From the NCBI RefSeq assembly GCF_000090795.2, contig NW_003546701.1:1-24107 (forward strand): a stretch of 24,107 nucleotides of DNA, written 5' to 3'. The DNA is from Amphimedon queenslandica. Lineage: Eukaryota; Porifera; Demospongiae; Haplosclerida; Niphatidae. The position numbers and the translations under genes were made by a program. This document shows, piece by piece, positions 16,086 through 24,107 of the stretch; position 1 is the stretch's first letter; each line of letters starts with the position of its first letter. Below the pieces are notes generated by a model, which ran no database searches, had not been told where the DNA came from, and saw only the letters and a program-made list of their open reading frames with translations.

Positions 16086-19000
16086 TTATTTCATTGTTAT
16101 TAAACCTTTCATAATGTCAAAAGTGTTCCCGTCGGGTCCTAGCGAGAGATATTCATTGCTTCTTGTCTTAACACGCAAGTATCCATGCTCATTGATCCCA
16201 GTAATAATAGCTGACTCCACCCCTGGGTACCCTGACAACTCGACTGTAGCATTACTATATGAATACAATGCATAAGTAAAGATGTACTACTACTACTGGT
16301 ATGTTAATAAATAATGTTCATTTATATGTAACAAAATGGTAAAAGAACAGACAGTACAAGATGATTTATTGATGAGGAGTTAGTAATGGTGATAAGTGGT
16401 TCTATAAAGAAATCACCAATAAAACTGCCATTTTGTTTCAATCTGAGCATGCTCAATGATATGTGGCGCAAAATTACCAATTAAAAATTTGCCAAATAAC
16501 TTTCCACAGGCAACTTTGCCAAATATTACTCTCGCCAATAAATCATCTTGTATGGTACAGTAACAAAATGGTAGAGAAACAGTTCATTAGATTTATCTTA
16601 CTGATGCATCCAGTATTGGTAGTAGAGTCCTTCAATAGCAGTCAGTCCCCATTGATTGTACAGTGATAGGTACATCTCAAGATTGTTGAGAGTCAGCCCT
16701 AGTAGTGACTCCAGTCTCAGTGACGGCAAGTCTTTATGAGTCTCAGTATTGTACAATGAGATACAGTCATTGATGGACAGAGTCGGGTAATGATTACTCA
16801 CATTAACTCCCAAGCCTACATGATGTCAATATAGGAAGGATAAGGACACATAGTACTCTTGTATCAATGTGTACCAATGATGATGGTTGTTGCGTCTTCA
16901 GTTGTATAAGCTGTGGCAAGGCATCCTCCTAGCTTGACTTTACCATTATAATAGATATCATTAGGCCACTTGACCTGTATAGGAACATCCTAAATGGAAG
17001 AAAATAATAAATAAATTTTGTCTGATGTGTTGTAGACATGGGATTGATTATAAGGGCTATTACTATTATTACTATTACTCGTGTTATTATTATAAAATGT
17101 ACTACACATGTATAGTAGTTCAATTTTTTAGCAAATTTAAAAATTCATAAAAAATCTAATTTTGATGAGAACCAGCTCAAACTTTCTACGCAACATAAGT
17201 ACATGTATATGGATTAGAAAAAATTATAAAAATGAAGAATTCTCTCCTTTTCATTTTTGGCGAAATTTGACCAAGAACCCTGTACTATAGTACAGGGACT
17301 TTGGCCTGATTTTGGAGCAAATTAAAAAAATTCATAAAAAATCCAATTTTGATTGGAATCAGCTCAAACTCTCAATGCAACATAAGTACATGCATATGCA
17401 TCAGAAAAAATTATAAAAATTGAGAATTCTCACTTAGCCAATTTTGGCAAAATTTGGCTCAAGATTCAGATCTGTACTACATCACAGGGACTTTGGCTGG
17501 TTTTTAAGCATGTTTTAAAAGTCCAATTTTGATTGGAATAGCTTAAACTTTCATAAGAACATGTATATAATTAAGAAACAGCTAAAACATTCTACAAGGC
17601 AAACCTACATGTATACCGTAGGTCGGGATATATTCGCGGCTGTAATTATTCGCAGTTATAAAAAATTCAATTAAAAACCATGGAAACTGTTAGAGCGTTG
17701 CTATGACAATTAAGACCACGTGTTTAGTGTTCAGCTATTCATCTGTTCTTTAGCAGCTATAGAGGAGCTATTCACCAATAGCGAGTCCTTCTCTATCTGT
17801 TAACTTCTTGTATGGACCACTACCTCAGAGGTCTTTCAGTCTCTTTGCTGCAAATTGTTACTGGTCCGCGTGGTGGTGATAATAAACCACACCCGTCAAT
17901 AAACATTAACTAGAATGGGTGGAGAGTCCCAAAATATGGCAAGGCACTAGTTCTGAAGAGAACCGGTAAAGCAGCTCCAAAGAGCCCAAGGCTTAGTGAC
18001 ACAAGAAGAACAACAGCTCAAGAACACTGCAGCAAGGTGCTTTTCTTCACTATCGCGCCGTTTTCAATTAAAATAACACCTTGGTTTCCATGGTTTTTAA
18101 TTGAAATTTTTTTATGACCGCAAATAATTGCAGCCGCGAATATATCCCGACCTACGATATGTCAGTCACATACCTCATATCCTGACTGTCGTCTCACAGC
18201 AGTAACTACAGACAACGTAGCAATGTGTTGGACAATACTGGCAGTCCTTCCTAGTCTGGAGTCAATCGGGAAGTGAAGAGGAACACTAAACATCATGCAA
18301 CCTTTAGGAGACAACCAAACATTACCACCTCTACCTATCAGTCAAGAGAATTTAATAAAGTATTACTGGCAATTTCAGACAAGAGAATGGCTATAATATG
18401 GATTGTGAGCACTATTATATTAATATCAAAATGCTGTACAATAAAATAAAAATTGAATGCATTCTAATAGTTAACTAATGCTCGTATCATTAAAATCTAA
18501 CAATACTTAAGAGTGACGTACATGTACATTTACATACCTTTCCCTCTAGTTTGTTGTCCAGGTGAGCAAACCACACCCAGCTCGTTAGTAAAAAGTCTAG
18601 TGAGAGGAGTGTTCCCAGTAAAGAGGGTTTGAGACGAGGTCATTATTGGTCCCAATAGCAGGGACTGACCCATACAATCAGTTTTTAAGCTCTTAAAATA
18701 AAGACTGGAGTCAAACTCAAGGCTCTCTAACTGCTGCTTAGAAGGACTCAGTAATACAGTAACCTGAAGTACAGAATTATTATACTGAATTAAAAATTAT
18801 TGTAAAAGTTACTCCATAAATATTCTAGTACTCACTCACACTATTCTTATTACTATCACTATGTTCAATCAATTAGTTAGCATTTGCTTGTGTACAATAA
18901 ATTTAAGGTCTAGCTTACTTGTTTTTCATTAGTGGGAGGCAAGGGATCGACAGGTGTGCCAACGGAGAAATCATCAGTGACAAAGAGACAGCTAGACTCT

Positions 19001-20045
19001 GTGCCATTCATCATAAACCATCCATCTCCTTCCTTCTCCTTCTCAGCTTTATGTGACGTCAATCGAGACAGTACACTGCTTCGAACCTAAATAAAATAAT
19101 ATTAAAAATCTTAAAATTGTAATTAACATAATAGGATAGCCTAACCTCTTCATTCTTAGTTATAAGATAAAGAGGACTCAATTCCTCATCTACTCCCTTT
19201 GCTCCAGTATCTACCTTTAGTCCTAGACCACTAAATACAGCTGCTTTCAAGAAGTCTTGTCTCTCTTGACCAGTTTCCTTTATTTTGATGACTCCAGGTA
19301 GTCCACTAGTGTACGATAAAGGGTTGAATAAGTGAACGGACGAATAGATGAGCTGTCCTCCACCATTGTCTTTGCTCCATGTCAACTGTTGTATGCATGG
19401 TCTATTGATGTCACCAATAAATGCTGTAGCTATATCAGTAACAATGACCTCATCGCTCTCTTTTTGGGGACTACTATGACTGGATCCATTGACAGTTGGA
19501 GCTCCATTAGTCCCAGATATAGTTAAACCAGAGACATCCAATGACACTTCCTCATCACTTCTATCAATGCTAATTGTGTGGAATCGTTTACTCGAGGTAT
19601 TGCATGGAACTACCTCAATTACACTATCATCAGTATAAACAGAGCTAGTTTCAGTCACACTAGGCATTAACTGATGATTAAAGGAGATACATTTCCCACC
19701 ACAGGCTCTGCTGGATATATATGAGAGTACAGACTGTCTGGTCTCGCTAGAGAGAGGTATATGAGGCGGCACGACTAGTAAAAGACAGTTCTCTTGCCAA
19801 GGCTGCTTCAAAACGTCAGTCTGGGTGAGAGGATACACAGTGTACCTGTCTTGCCCGAGGATTAGAAGAATATCAGTTTTCATTCTTTGAAAAGAAGCGT
19901 CACCACTCTCTCCCGGGGCAGAGAGAACCAGAATATTTGGTGGCTTAGCTCCAGCCATGAGCCCTCTCTGAAGATAGGTCTTCTTTAAAATAGGTCTAAA
20001 GCTCGGTCTAAAGACAAAGTTAAGAAAATGGTAAACACGTGTCAT
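16086..20045 (-). CDS. HLCS: Holocarboxylase synthetase (biotin-protein ligase)
   Basis: Activates biotin with ATP to biotinyl-5'-AMP and attaches it to a lysine in acetyl-CoA, propionyl-CoA, methylcrotonyl-CoA and pyruvate carboxylases. Exons (minus): 19146-20045, 18919-19086, 18538-18763, 18174-18334, 16875-16989, 16602-16815, 16086-16254; phases agree, 650 residues (human about 726). N-terminal part: N-I-L-V-L-S-A and N-C-L-L-L-V as in animal HLCS. Catalytic part: the nucleotide loop G-K-G-R-G-G-N, split by the exon 3/4 junction; K-W-P-N-D-I-Y-Y with the biotin-contacting lysine in exon 5; G-L-G-V-N-V in exon 6; the C-terminal cap G-I-N-E-H-G-Y and G-P-D-G-N-T-F in exon 7. The first 29 residues are rich in Arg, Lys and aromatics with no acidic residue, and a second Met follows at residue 30. 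Tail-to-tail with the nardilysin-like gene, 195 bp between stops. Confidence 0.94.
16355..16552. mobile_element. MITE in HLCS intron 6
   Basis: The ends TACAAGATGATTTATTGATG (from 16355) and the complement of CGCCAATAAATCATCTTGTA (to 16552) match at about 19 of 21 positions, with TA at both outer edges. The interior has repeated 'gccaaat/tttgcc' motifs and no reading frame. Length 198 bp fits a small Tc1/mariner-type MITE. Confidence 0.65.
17125..17600 (-). repeat. Tandem ~180 bp repeat in HLCS intron 4 (copy 2 of the dispersed family)
   Basis: Reverse complement of the repeat in AP5B1 intron 20, about two and a half units. Shared blocks are 'caaactttctacgcaacataagtacatg', 'ttcataaaaaat' and 'aattctc--tttt'. 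The palindrome CCCTGTACTATAGTACAGGG is intact at 17278-17297; in the next unit (about 17470-17490) it has decayed. Orientation is sense for HLCS. Confidence 0.88.
17616..18157. mobile_element. MITE with ~70 bp terminal inverted repeats in HLCS intron 4
   Basis: The left end (17616-17690, starting CCGTAGGTCGGGATATATTC) and the right end (18083-18157, complement TCGTAGGTCGGGATATATTC) match over about 70 bp with a few differences, up to a shared 'caattaaaaaccatggaaac'. TA flanks both edges (17614-17615 and 18158-18159). The ~400 bp centre is unrelated to the ends and has no transposase. Its right end lies only 16 bp from the HLCS exon 4 donor side (18174). Confidence 0.85.
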
Positions 20046-20311
20046 TGCAAATCAGCCCCTCCTATATTGATTTAGATGGATACAATAAAACCTACTATAA
20101 TTTTTGATTTGCAATACTCCAACCACAAATGAAAAGTACATTATTATCTGCCATGTATAATGTATATAGTGTTATAGTGTAAATTATTGTTTTAATTTTT
20201 ATTTCTGGTACTCAGTATTAATTACTGATGTACCCTCAGTACTCCAAACTCCTGCTGCCCTCAATTTAATGTTTTTCTTTTCTTCTCTCTCTATGTTAGT
20301 ACTGTAAAGTT

Positions 20312-20340
20312 CTTTAATAATAATAATAATAATAATAATG
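20312..20340. repeat. (TAA)n microsatellite
   Basis: About nine TAA units in the intergenic region. Simple repeat only. Confidence 0.9.
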
Positions 20341-21196
20341 TAGAGTAGACCTATAGCTACATATAAATTTACAACTATGATGAAGGTGGATTGCAAAGTA
20401 CCTTATTAATATTAATTTACTATTCAATTAGAGGTTCGAGCATGCTCACAAAACACTGGGTGGAGACATGTTAGGGATACACCGCCCATTTCAAGCCGGC
20501 AACGAGAGAGAAGTAGCTCGACCAGAGTAAAAGTGTATAAAAACATCATAGTAACACTAACAGGTAAGACGACCATCAAGCGATGAAGAATGCTCAATAA
20601 ATACATTCATGATATAGGAGACAAGACGCTTGTAGTGCATCGTGTGTGCCCACGCATTCTACAGTTTGTAAAAGTACACTTTATAATTGTCTATATTATC
20701 ATTATAATAATCATTAATTATGATTGTGATGATGTGATAGAATGTGTATTTTCTGACAGTTGAATGTAATGAATTAGGCAGAAAATAAGCTCCCATATAA
20801 ATTTCATTACTGTTAGACTGCACCACCTATGGGTGGGGCTTGTGGGATCATTCAATTCATTATATATACACCCTTGACATTGGTCAAGATACAGTCTACG
20901 GCATACATTGTGCAAGCAGACTAGTGTACGCAGATTATCATCCCCTCCCCCCCCCTAACAATTTTTTTTCCTTGACATTCTCCATAGCTGATTTTTAGGT
21001 GGATGGTGATGAAGCATATCTGTCTGACTCTGGCACTAACTCTAGCGTATTTTGTTACTAACTGTTACCATTAAAGCATTTTGATTGTAGTGTATTCTGT
21101 GTTAATGTTATTATTATTATTATTATTACCATTATTTGCTTGTGTGTATGTAGGTGTTTTTTGTGTTGTCCAATGGTGGTTGTGGCCTCGGTTTTT

Positions 21197-21263
21197 CCAC
21201 CACTATGAAAATAAAATAAAGTGGTGGTTTTTTCCTTGGGTAAGCTGTGGGACCCAGCTTCCC
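21197..21263. other. Two adjacent hairpins in the intergenic region
   Basis: CCACCACT (21197-21204) pairs perfectly with AGTGGTGG (21220-21227) around a 15-base loop. Ten bases on, GGGTAAGCTG (21238-21247) pairs with CAGCTTCCC (21255-21263) with one bulged T. A weaker CCACAC/GTGTGG pair follows near 21385-21415. Possible structured RNA or foldback remnants. Confidence 0.35.
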
Positions 21264-21619
21264 TAAATAATGCTAGATTGGCCTGGTCCTCAGCCTACCG
21301 TTAATCGTTCCTTAGTTATTAACTTATTATCAACTATTGTTCTTTGATCCGTTGAAAAATAAATTTATTGGCTTGCCCGACTTGCCACACCTCATTATTG
21401 CAAATGCATGTGTGGAAGGTCCAGGGTGGGAGTAAAGGTTAATATAGTTAGTATGTTATGGGAGGAAAAGAAAAGAGATCTTTTCATTCAAAAATGCTGA
21501 TTAATAAATTTTCATGCTTCAATAACTATACTTCGTGTTCACTCATCCATGTCAATTCAATTTATGCATTTATATATGGCCTGTGACCTTGTATACCAAT
21601 CTTGTTTACTGCAGGATAA

Positions 21620-21914
21620 ATGATGGACAATCACAGAGCACAATATGTACTATTAAAGGATAATCTGTTCAACAAAGAATGCACGTCATACACTACAGAA
21701 CCAGCCCAAGCAATAAACAACAGTAATAGAATGTTAATCTCAGGAAAGCTCATGATACCAGGTCAATTGAAAAGTATACTACTAGACTAAGCACTATTTT
21801 ACTTTTTCCTTAGACTGTGCTTTGGAAAACATCTGCAGTGGTACAGATTATAAGAAGCCCATGAAGGGAGACAGAACTGAAGGATTAGCTACCTGTGAAG
21901 TTGTGAACAGCTAA
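21620..21914 (+). CDS. Small two-exon protein of unknown family
   Basis: Exon 1 runs 21620-21761 (G at the splice, phase 1) and exon 2 runs 21814-21914; the intron is 52 bp with GT and TTAG ends. The join keeps frame and gives 80 residues. The protein begins M-M-D-N-H-R-A-Q-Y, is hydrophilic and has four cysteines, in K-E-C, D-C-A, N-I-C and A-T-C contexts; no signal peptide, membrane segment or domain I recognise. A stop (TAA) directly precedes the first ATG in frame. An acceptor-like CTGCAG at 21614 suggests a non-coding upstream exon. It lies 100 bp before the start of mL49 on the same strand, so the two could share a transcript or a promoter. The in-frame typical-length intron is the main support; function unknown. 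Confidence 0.5.
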
Positions 21915-21996
21915 ATGACAATTTTTTGTAGAAGTTAATTTTTAAAATTAAAAAATGGTTGAGGGCGTTGCTCAACTTGCTCTAGAGGCGTGACTT

Positions 21997-22023
21997 CACG
22001 TGGCAACATTAAAAATGGCGTCT
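21997..22023 (+). promoter_or_regulatory. E-box and TISU/YY1-like start context of mL49
   Basis: CACGTG lies at 21997-22002, 13 bp before the mL49 ATG, which itself sits in AAAAATGGCG (22011-22020). That resembles the TISU/YY1 element that covers start codons of housekeeping genes with very short 5' UTRs. Motif match only. Confidence 0.4.
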
Positions 22024-23207
22024 AGGTTGTATCATGCTAGCATCCGTTTTAGTGCTCACAATTCATTCAGGATGCAAGTAAAACTCTTCTTAATCACACT
22101 GTTACTTACCATTAACTTTTAGACTTTTGTACCACTCAATAGAAATTTGACAAATACTCCATCACGTGAGACTATTTATTAGCAGACACTAAAATTTTTT
22201 GTTTTACTATAATTTTTAGATGCATTCTTTGTCAGAAGGACCAAGACTAATAATATACCGGTATACCTTGATTACAAAGGTGGTGGAACAAGAACGTTGA
22301 CGATAGTTAGAAAAATTGATGGAGATGCAAAGGTATGATGTACATTATAATTATTGAGGATTTTGTTCACACCTTTTTTAATACCTTATTCAGTCTTAGT
22401 CCAGTCTTATATCTCACATTACATATTATAGTATTATTGGGTACTACATTTTAAAGGTTAATTTTACTAGTAACTAATACAGTCCAGCCTGCTATGAGTG
22501 TCTTGTGAGACTATACTATAAGGGGGAGGTCTGCATGCCTTCTTAATTTGGTTCAAAATTTGACCAAAGACCATGGGCAATAGTAGATCTACATGGTATT
22601 TTGTCAAAAATGGCTAAAAGAGAATTCTTGATTTTTATAATTTTTTCTGATACATATACATGTTCTTATGTTATGTAGAAAGTTTGAGCTGATTCTGATC
22701 AAATTTAGATTTTTTATGAATATTTAAAGTTTTTCATAAATTTGGCCAACGACCAAAGGCTATAGCCTTGGGTCATTGGCCAAATTTCATCAAAAATGGG
22801 TAGGTAAGAACTCTTCATTTTAATATTTTTCCTGATGCATATACATGTTCTTATGTTATGTGGAAAGTTTGAACTAATTCCGATCAAAATTCGATTTTTT
22901 ATGAATATTTAAAGTTGCATGTACTGTATTGTATTGCTTGGTCAGCTCATGAAGCATGCTGTTTAGCTCCCTTAGCATGCTATAATGTAATTGATGCCAT
23001 GTGTATTGTACCCATAAATTTTGGCTGAAATTTAAACTTGCAAAAACTTTACATAATATTATTGAACAGGCATTGGAGAAAAAGCTAAGAGAAGTTATTA
23101 GGAACCGAGACCTAATGACACGTACAGATGAATTAACAGGACAGATTGTATTACATGGAGATTATAAAAGCATTGTAATGAAATACTTAAAATCAATTGG
23201 ATTTTGA
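22015..23207 (+). CDS. MRPL49: Mitochondrial large-subunit ribosomal protein mL49
   Basis: Component of the mitochondrial 39S subunit. Exons: 22015-22077, 22123-22165, 22220-22332, 23070-23207; all phases agree, 118 residues (human about 166). Residues 1-20 have several Arg and Ser and no acidic residue, which fits a mitochondrial presequence. The family core is clear: F-F-V-R-R-T in exon 3, then N-N-I-P-V-Y, then T-L-T-I-V-R-K-I-D-G-D; exon 4 holds E-L-T-G-Q-I-V-L-H-G and the C-terminal G-F. These correspond to the human V-R-R, N-I-P-V-Y, V-I-R-K-V-E-G-D and E-V-T-G blocks. The shorter N-terminus lacks the Pro-rich linker of the human protein. Intron 3 (737 bp) carries the dispersed repeat. 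Confidence 0.9.
22535..22920 (+). repeat. Two units of the dispersed ~180 bp repeat in mL49 intron 3 (copy 3)
   Basis: Shares 'acatgttcttatgttatgtagaaagtttgagctgattc', 'ttttttatgaatattt' and 'tcaaaaatgg' with the other two loci. At the place of the central palindrome the sequence is different but still palindromic: 22741-22784 can form 20 of 22 pairs around GGCTATAGCC. Orientation is sense for mL49. Confidence 0.85.
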
Positions 23208-24107
23208 ATCAATGTATAACTGATTATAGCACTTTATACTGTTAGTCTGTCACTGTATAAAATGATTATTTATAAAGAGAGGTTGTTGTCTTTCAGTTCA
23301 GAATCTATTGTATAGTTAAACAATATACCTGTATATAGGCAATATCAATTATGCCTTAGGCTCCTGCTATGCTTTAATTGTTTATGGCATGCAGACTCAT
23401 TGCATTAAAAGAATACTCTAACTGCAGGATTGGGGATGTACCTGTACCTACAGTTCACATCCTAATGTGGTAGCACTTGCATTACAAATCAAACCACACG
23501 TCAATAATTAATTAATTATTAACCTCAAAGTACACATAATTATAATTTTGTTAATTTGGCAGCTATTTGCATGACCTCTGTTGCACCTATAATAAAATAA
23601 ATGGCTTTAATAAAATTAGTAAGGGCTAAGTAGATTTCATCAATTATAATATGGAGGTATTTATATTGGTTAGTGGAAATTGAATTTTATTTCTTGTTAT
23701 TAAGTCTAAAGCTGCCATTAGCACAATAACCTCATAAACTATATCCTAATCAAAGCTAGGTCTATTAATAAAGGTTTTACACACCATACATGTAAATTGA
23801 AAACTATTACTAAAACTAATTGGAGTCTGAGTTCATAATTATGTAATTCACCTTCAATTAATAAAATTTGAGAATTTATTAGTGCTTTACAAGAGTCTTT
23901 GAATTAAAAAAGTTTCTGAATCATGAGGTAAATATCATGATTATTTCTACTGGTGATGTACTTGTTGACATATCTTTGAGTCAATTAAGAGACAGTAAAG
24001 TAGTAGCTACCTCATGTTGACTTTAAAATGTGCAAACAACTTGTATAGGTCACATTGACAGCATTCCATGAAAACAAATTATAACAGACTGTCAAACAGT
24101 GATTAGT
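23208..24107. other. Right-hand region with no supported gene
   Basis: 900 bp of AT-rich sequence after the mL49 stop. The mL49 3' UTR and poly(A) site must lie at its left end, but no canonical AATAAA was seen close to the stop. On the minus strand a few short open stretches with splice-like edges occur (23540-23586, about 23660-23735 and about 23800-23860), but I could not join them in frame. Confidence 0.5.

Larger units (their letters stand above)
20046..21619. other. Intergenic region upstream of HLCS and the small orphan gene
   Basis: No protein gene I can support in 1574 bp. It holds: the divergent HLCS promoter (immediately above 20045, no clear TATA); a (TAA)n run at about 20312-20340; a TATAAAA box on the plus strand at about 20537 followed by a consensus donor-like AACAGGTAAGAC near 20570, which could mark a non-coding first exon of the gene at 21620; a C-run at about 20945-20956; hairpins at 21197-21263; and the acceptor-like TTTACTGCAG just before 21615. 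Confidence 0.55.

Noticed and set aside
20424..20606. 60-residue minus-strand frame
   Set aside because: No splice context or recognisable sequence; overlaps the TATA/donor-like signals on the other strand.
21081..21266. 61-residue hydrophobic plus-strand frame
   Set aside because: Leu run comes from a (TTA)n tract and the rest overlaps the hairpins; no gene-like features.

Overview
The window reads as nuclear DNA of an early-branching animal, most likely a demosponge of the Amphimedon type. Evidence seen directly: AT-rich sequence, animal gene families (AP-5 beta subunit, holocarboxylase synthetase, nardilysin-type M16 peptidase, UPA/Death-domain signalling protein, mitoribosomal mL49), GT-AG introns that are mostly only about 40-60 bp long, and TA-flanked MITEs inside introns. 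The species assignment is inference.

Layout from left to right. (1) 1-3285, minus: a gene with a 2.37 kb uninterrupted 5' coding exon of ten ubiquitin-like repeats, splicing into exons that look like a UPA domain and then the start of a Death domain; it runs off the left edge. (2) 3286-3470: a short bidirectional promoter with three CACGTG E-boxes. (3) 3471-9194, plus: AP5B1, beta subunit of the AP-5 adaptor complex; 31 exons can be joined in frame (893 codons). (4) 9323-9780, minus: a two-exon proline-rich/cysteine-rich small membrane-type protein (CYSTM-like), tail-to-tail with AP5B1. (5) 10167-15890, plus: a membrane-anchored nardilysin/insulysin-type M16 metallopeptidase, 13 exons, 1074 codons. 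(6) 16086-20045, minus: holocarboxylase synthetase (HLCS), 7 exons, 650 codons, with a mitochondrial-looking leader and an internal second start. (7) 20046-21619: intergenic, with a TATA-like box, microsatellite and hairpins. (8) 21620-21914, plus: a small unrecognised two-exon gene. (9) 22015-23207, plus: mitochondrial ribosomal protein mL49, 4 exons. (10) 23208-24107: no gene I can support.

The genes do not form one pathway: the window is a compact block of mainly housekeeping genes in head-to-head and tail-to-tail pairs (late-endosomal sorting, biotin attachment, mitochondrial translation, peptide processing). The two most unusual items are the ten-ubiquitin-like/UPA/Death protein and a dispersed ~180 bp repeat. 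That repeat lies in introns of three different genes, always in the sense orientation of its host, and keeps a central palindrome even where the palindrome's sequence has changed.

All exon joins were made by hand from GT-AG sites and reading frame, without transcripts or database searches. Family names rest on recalled motif similarity.
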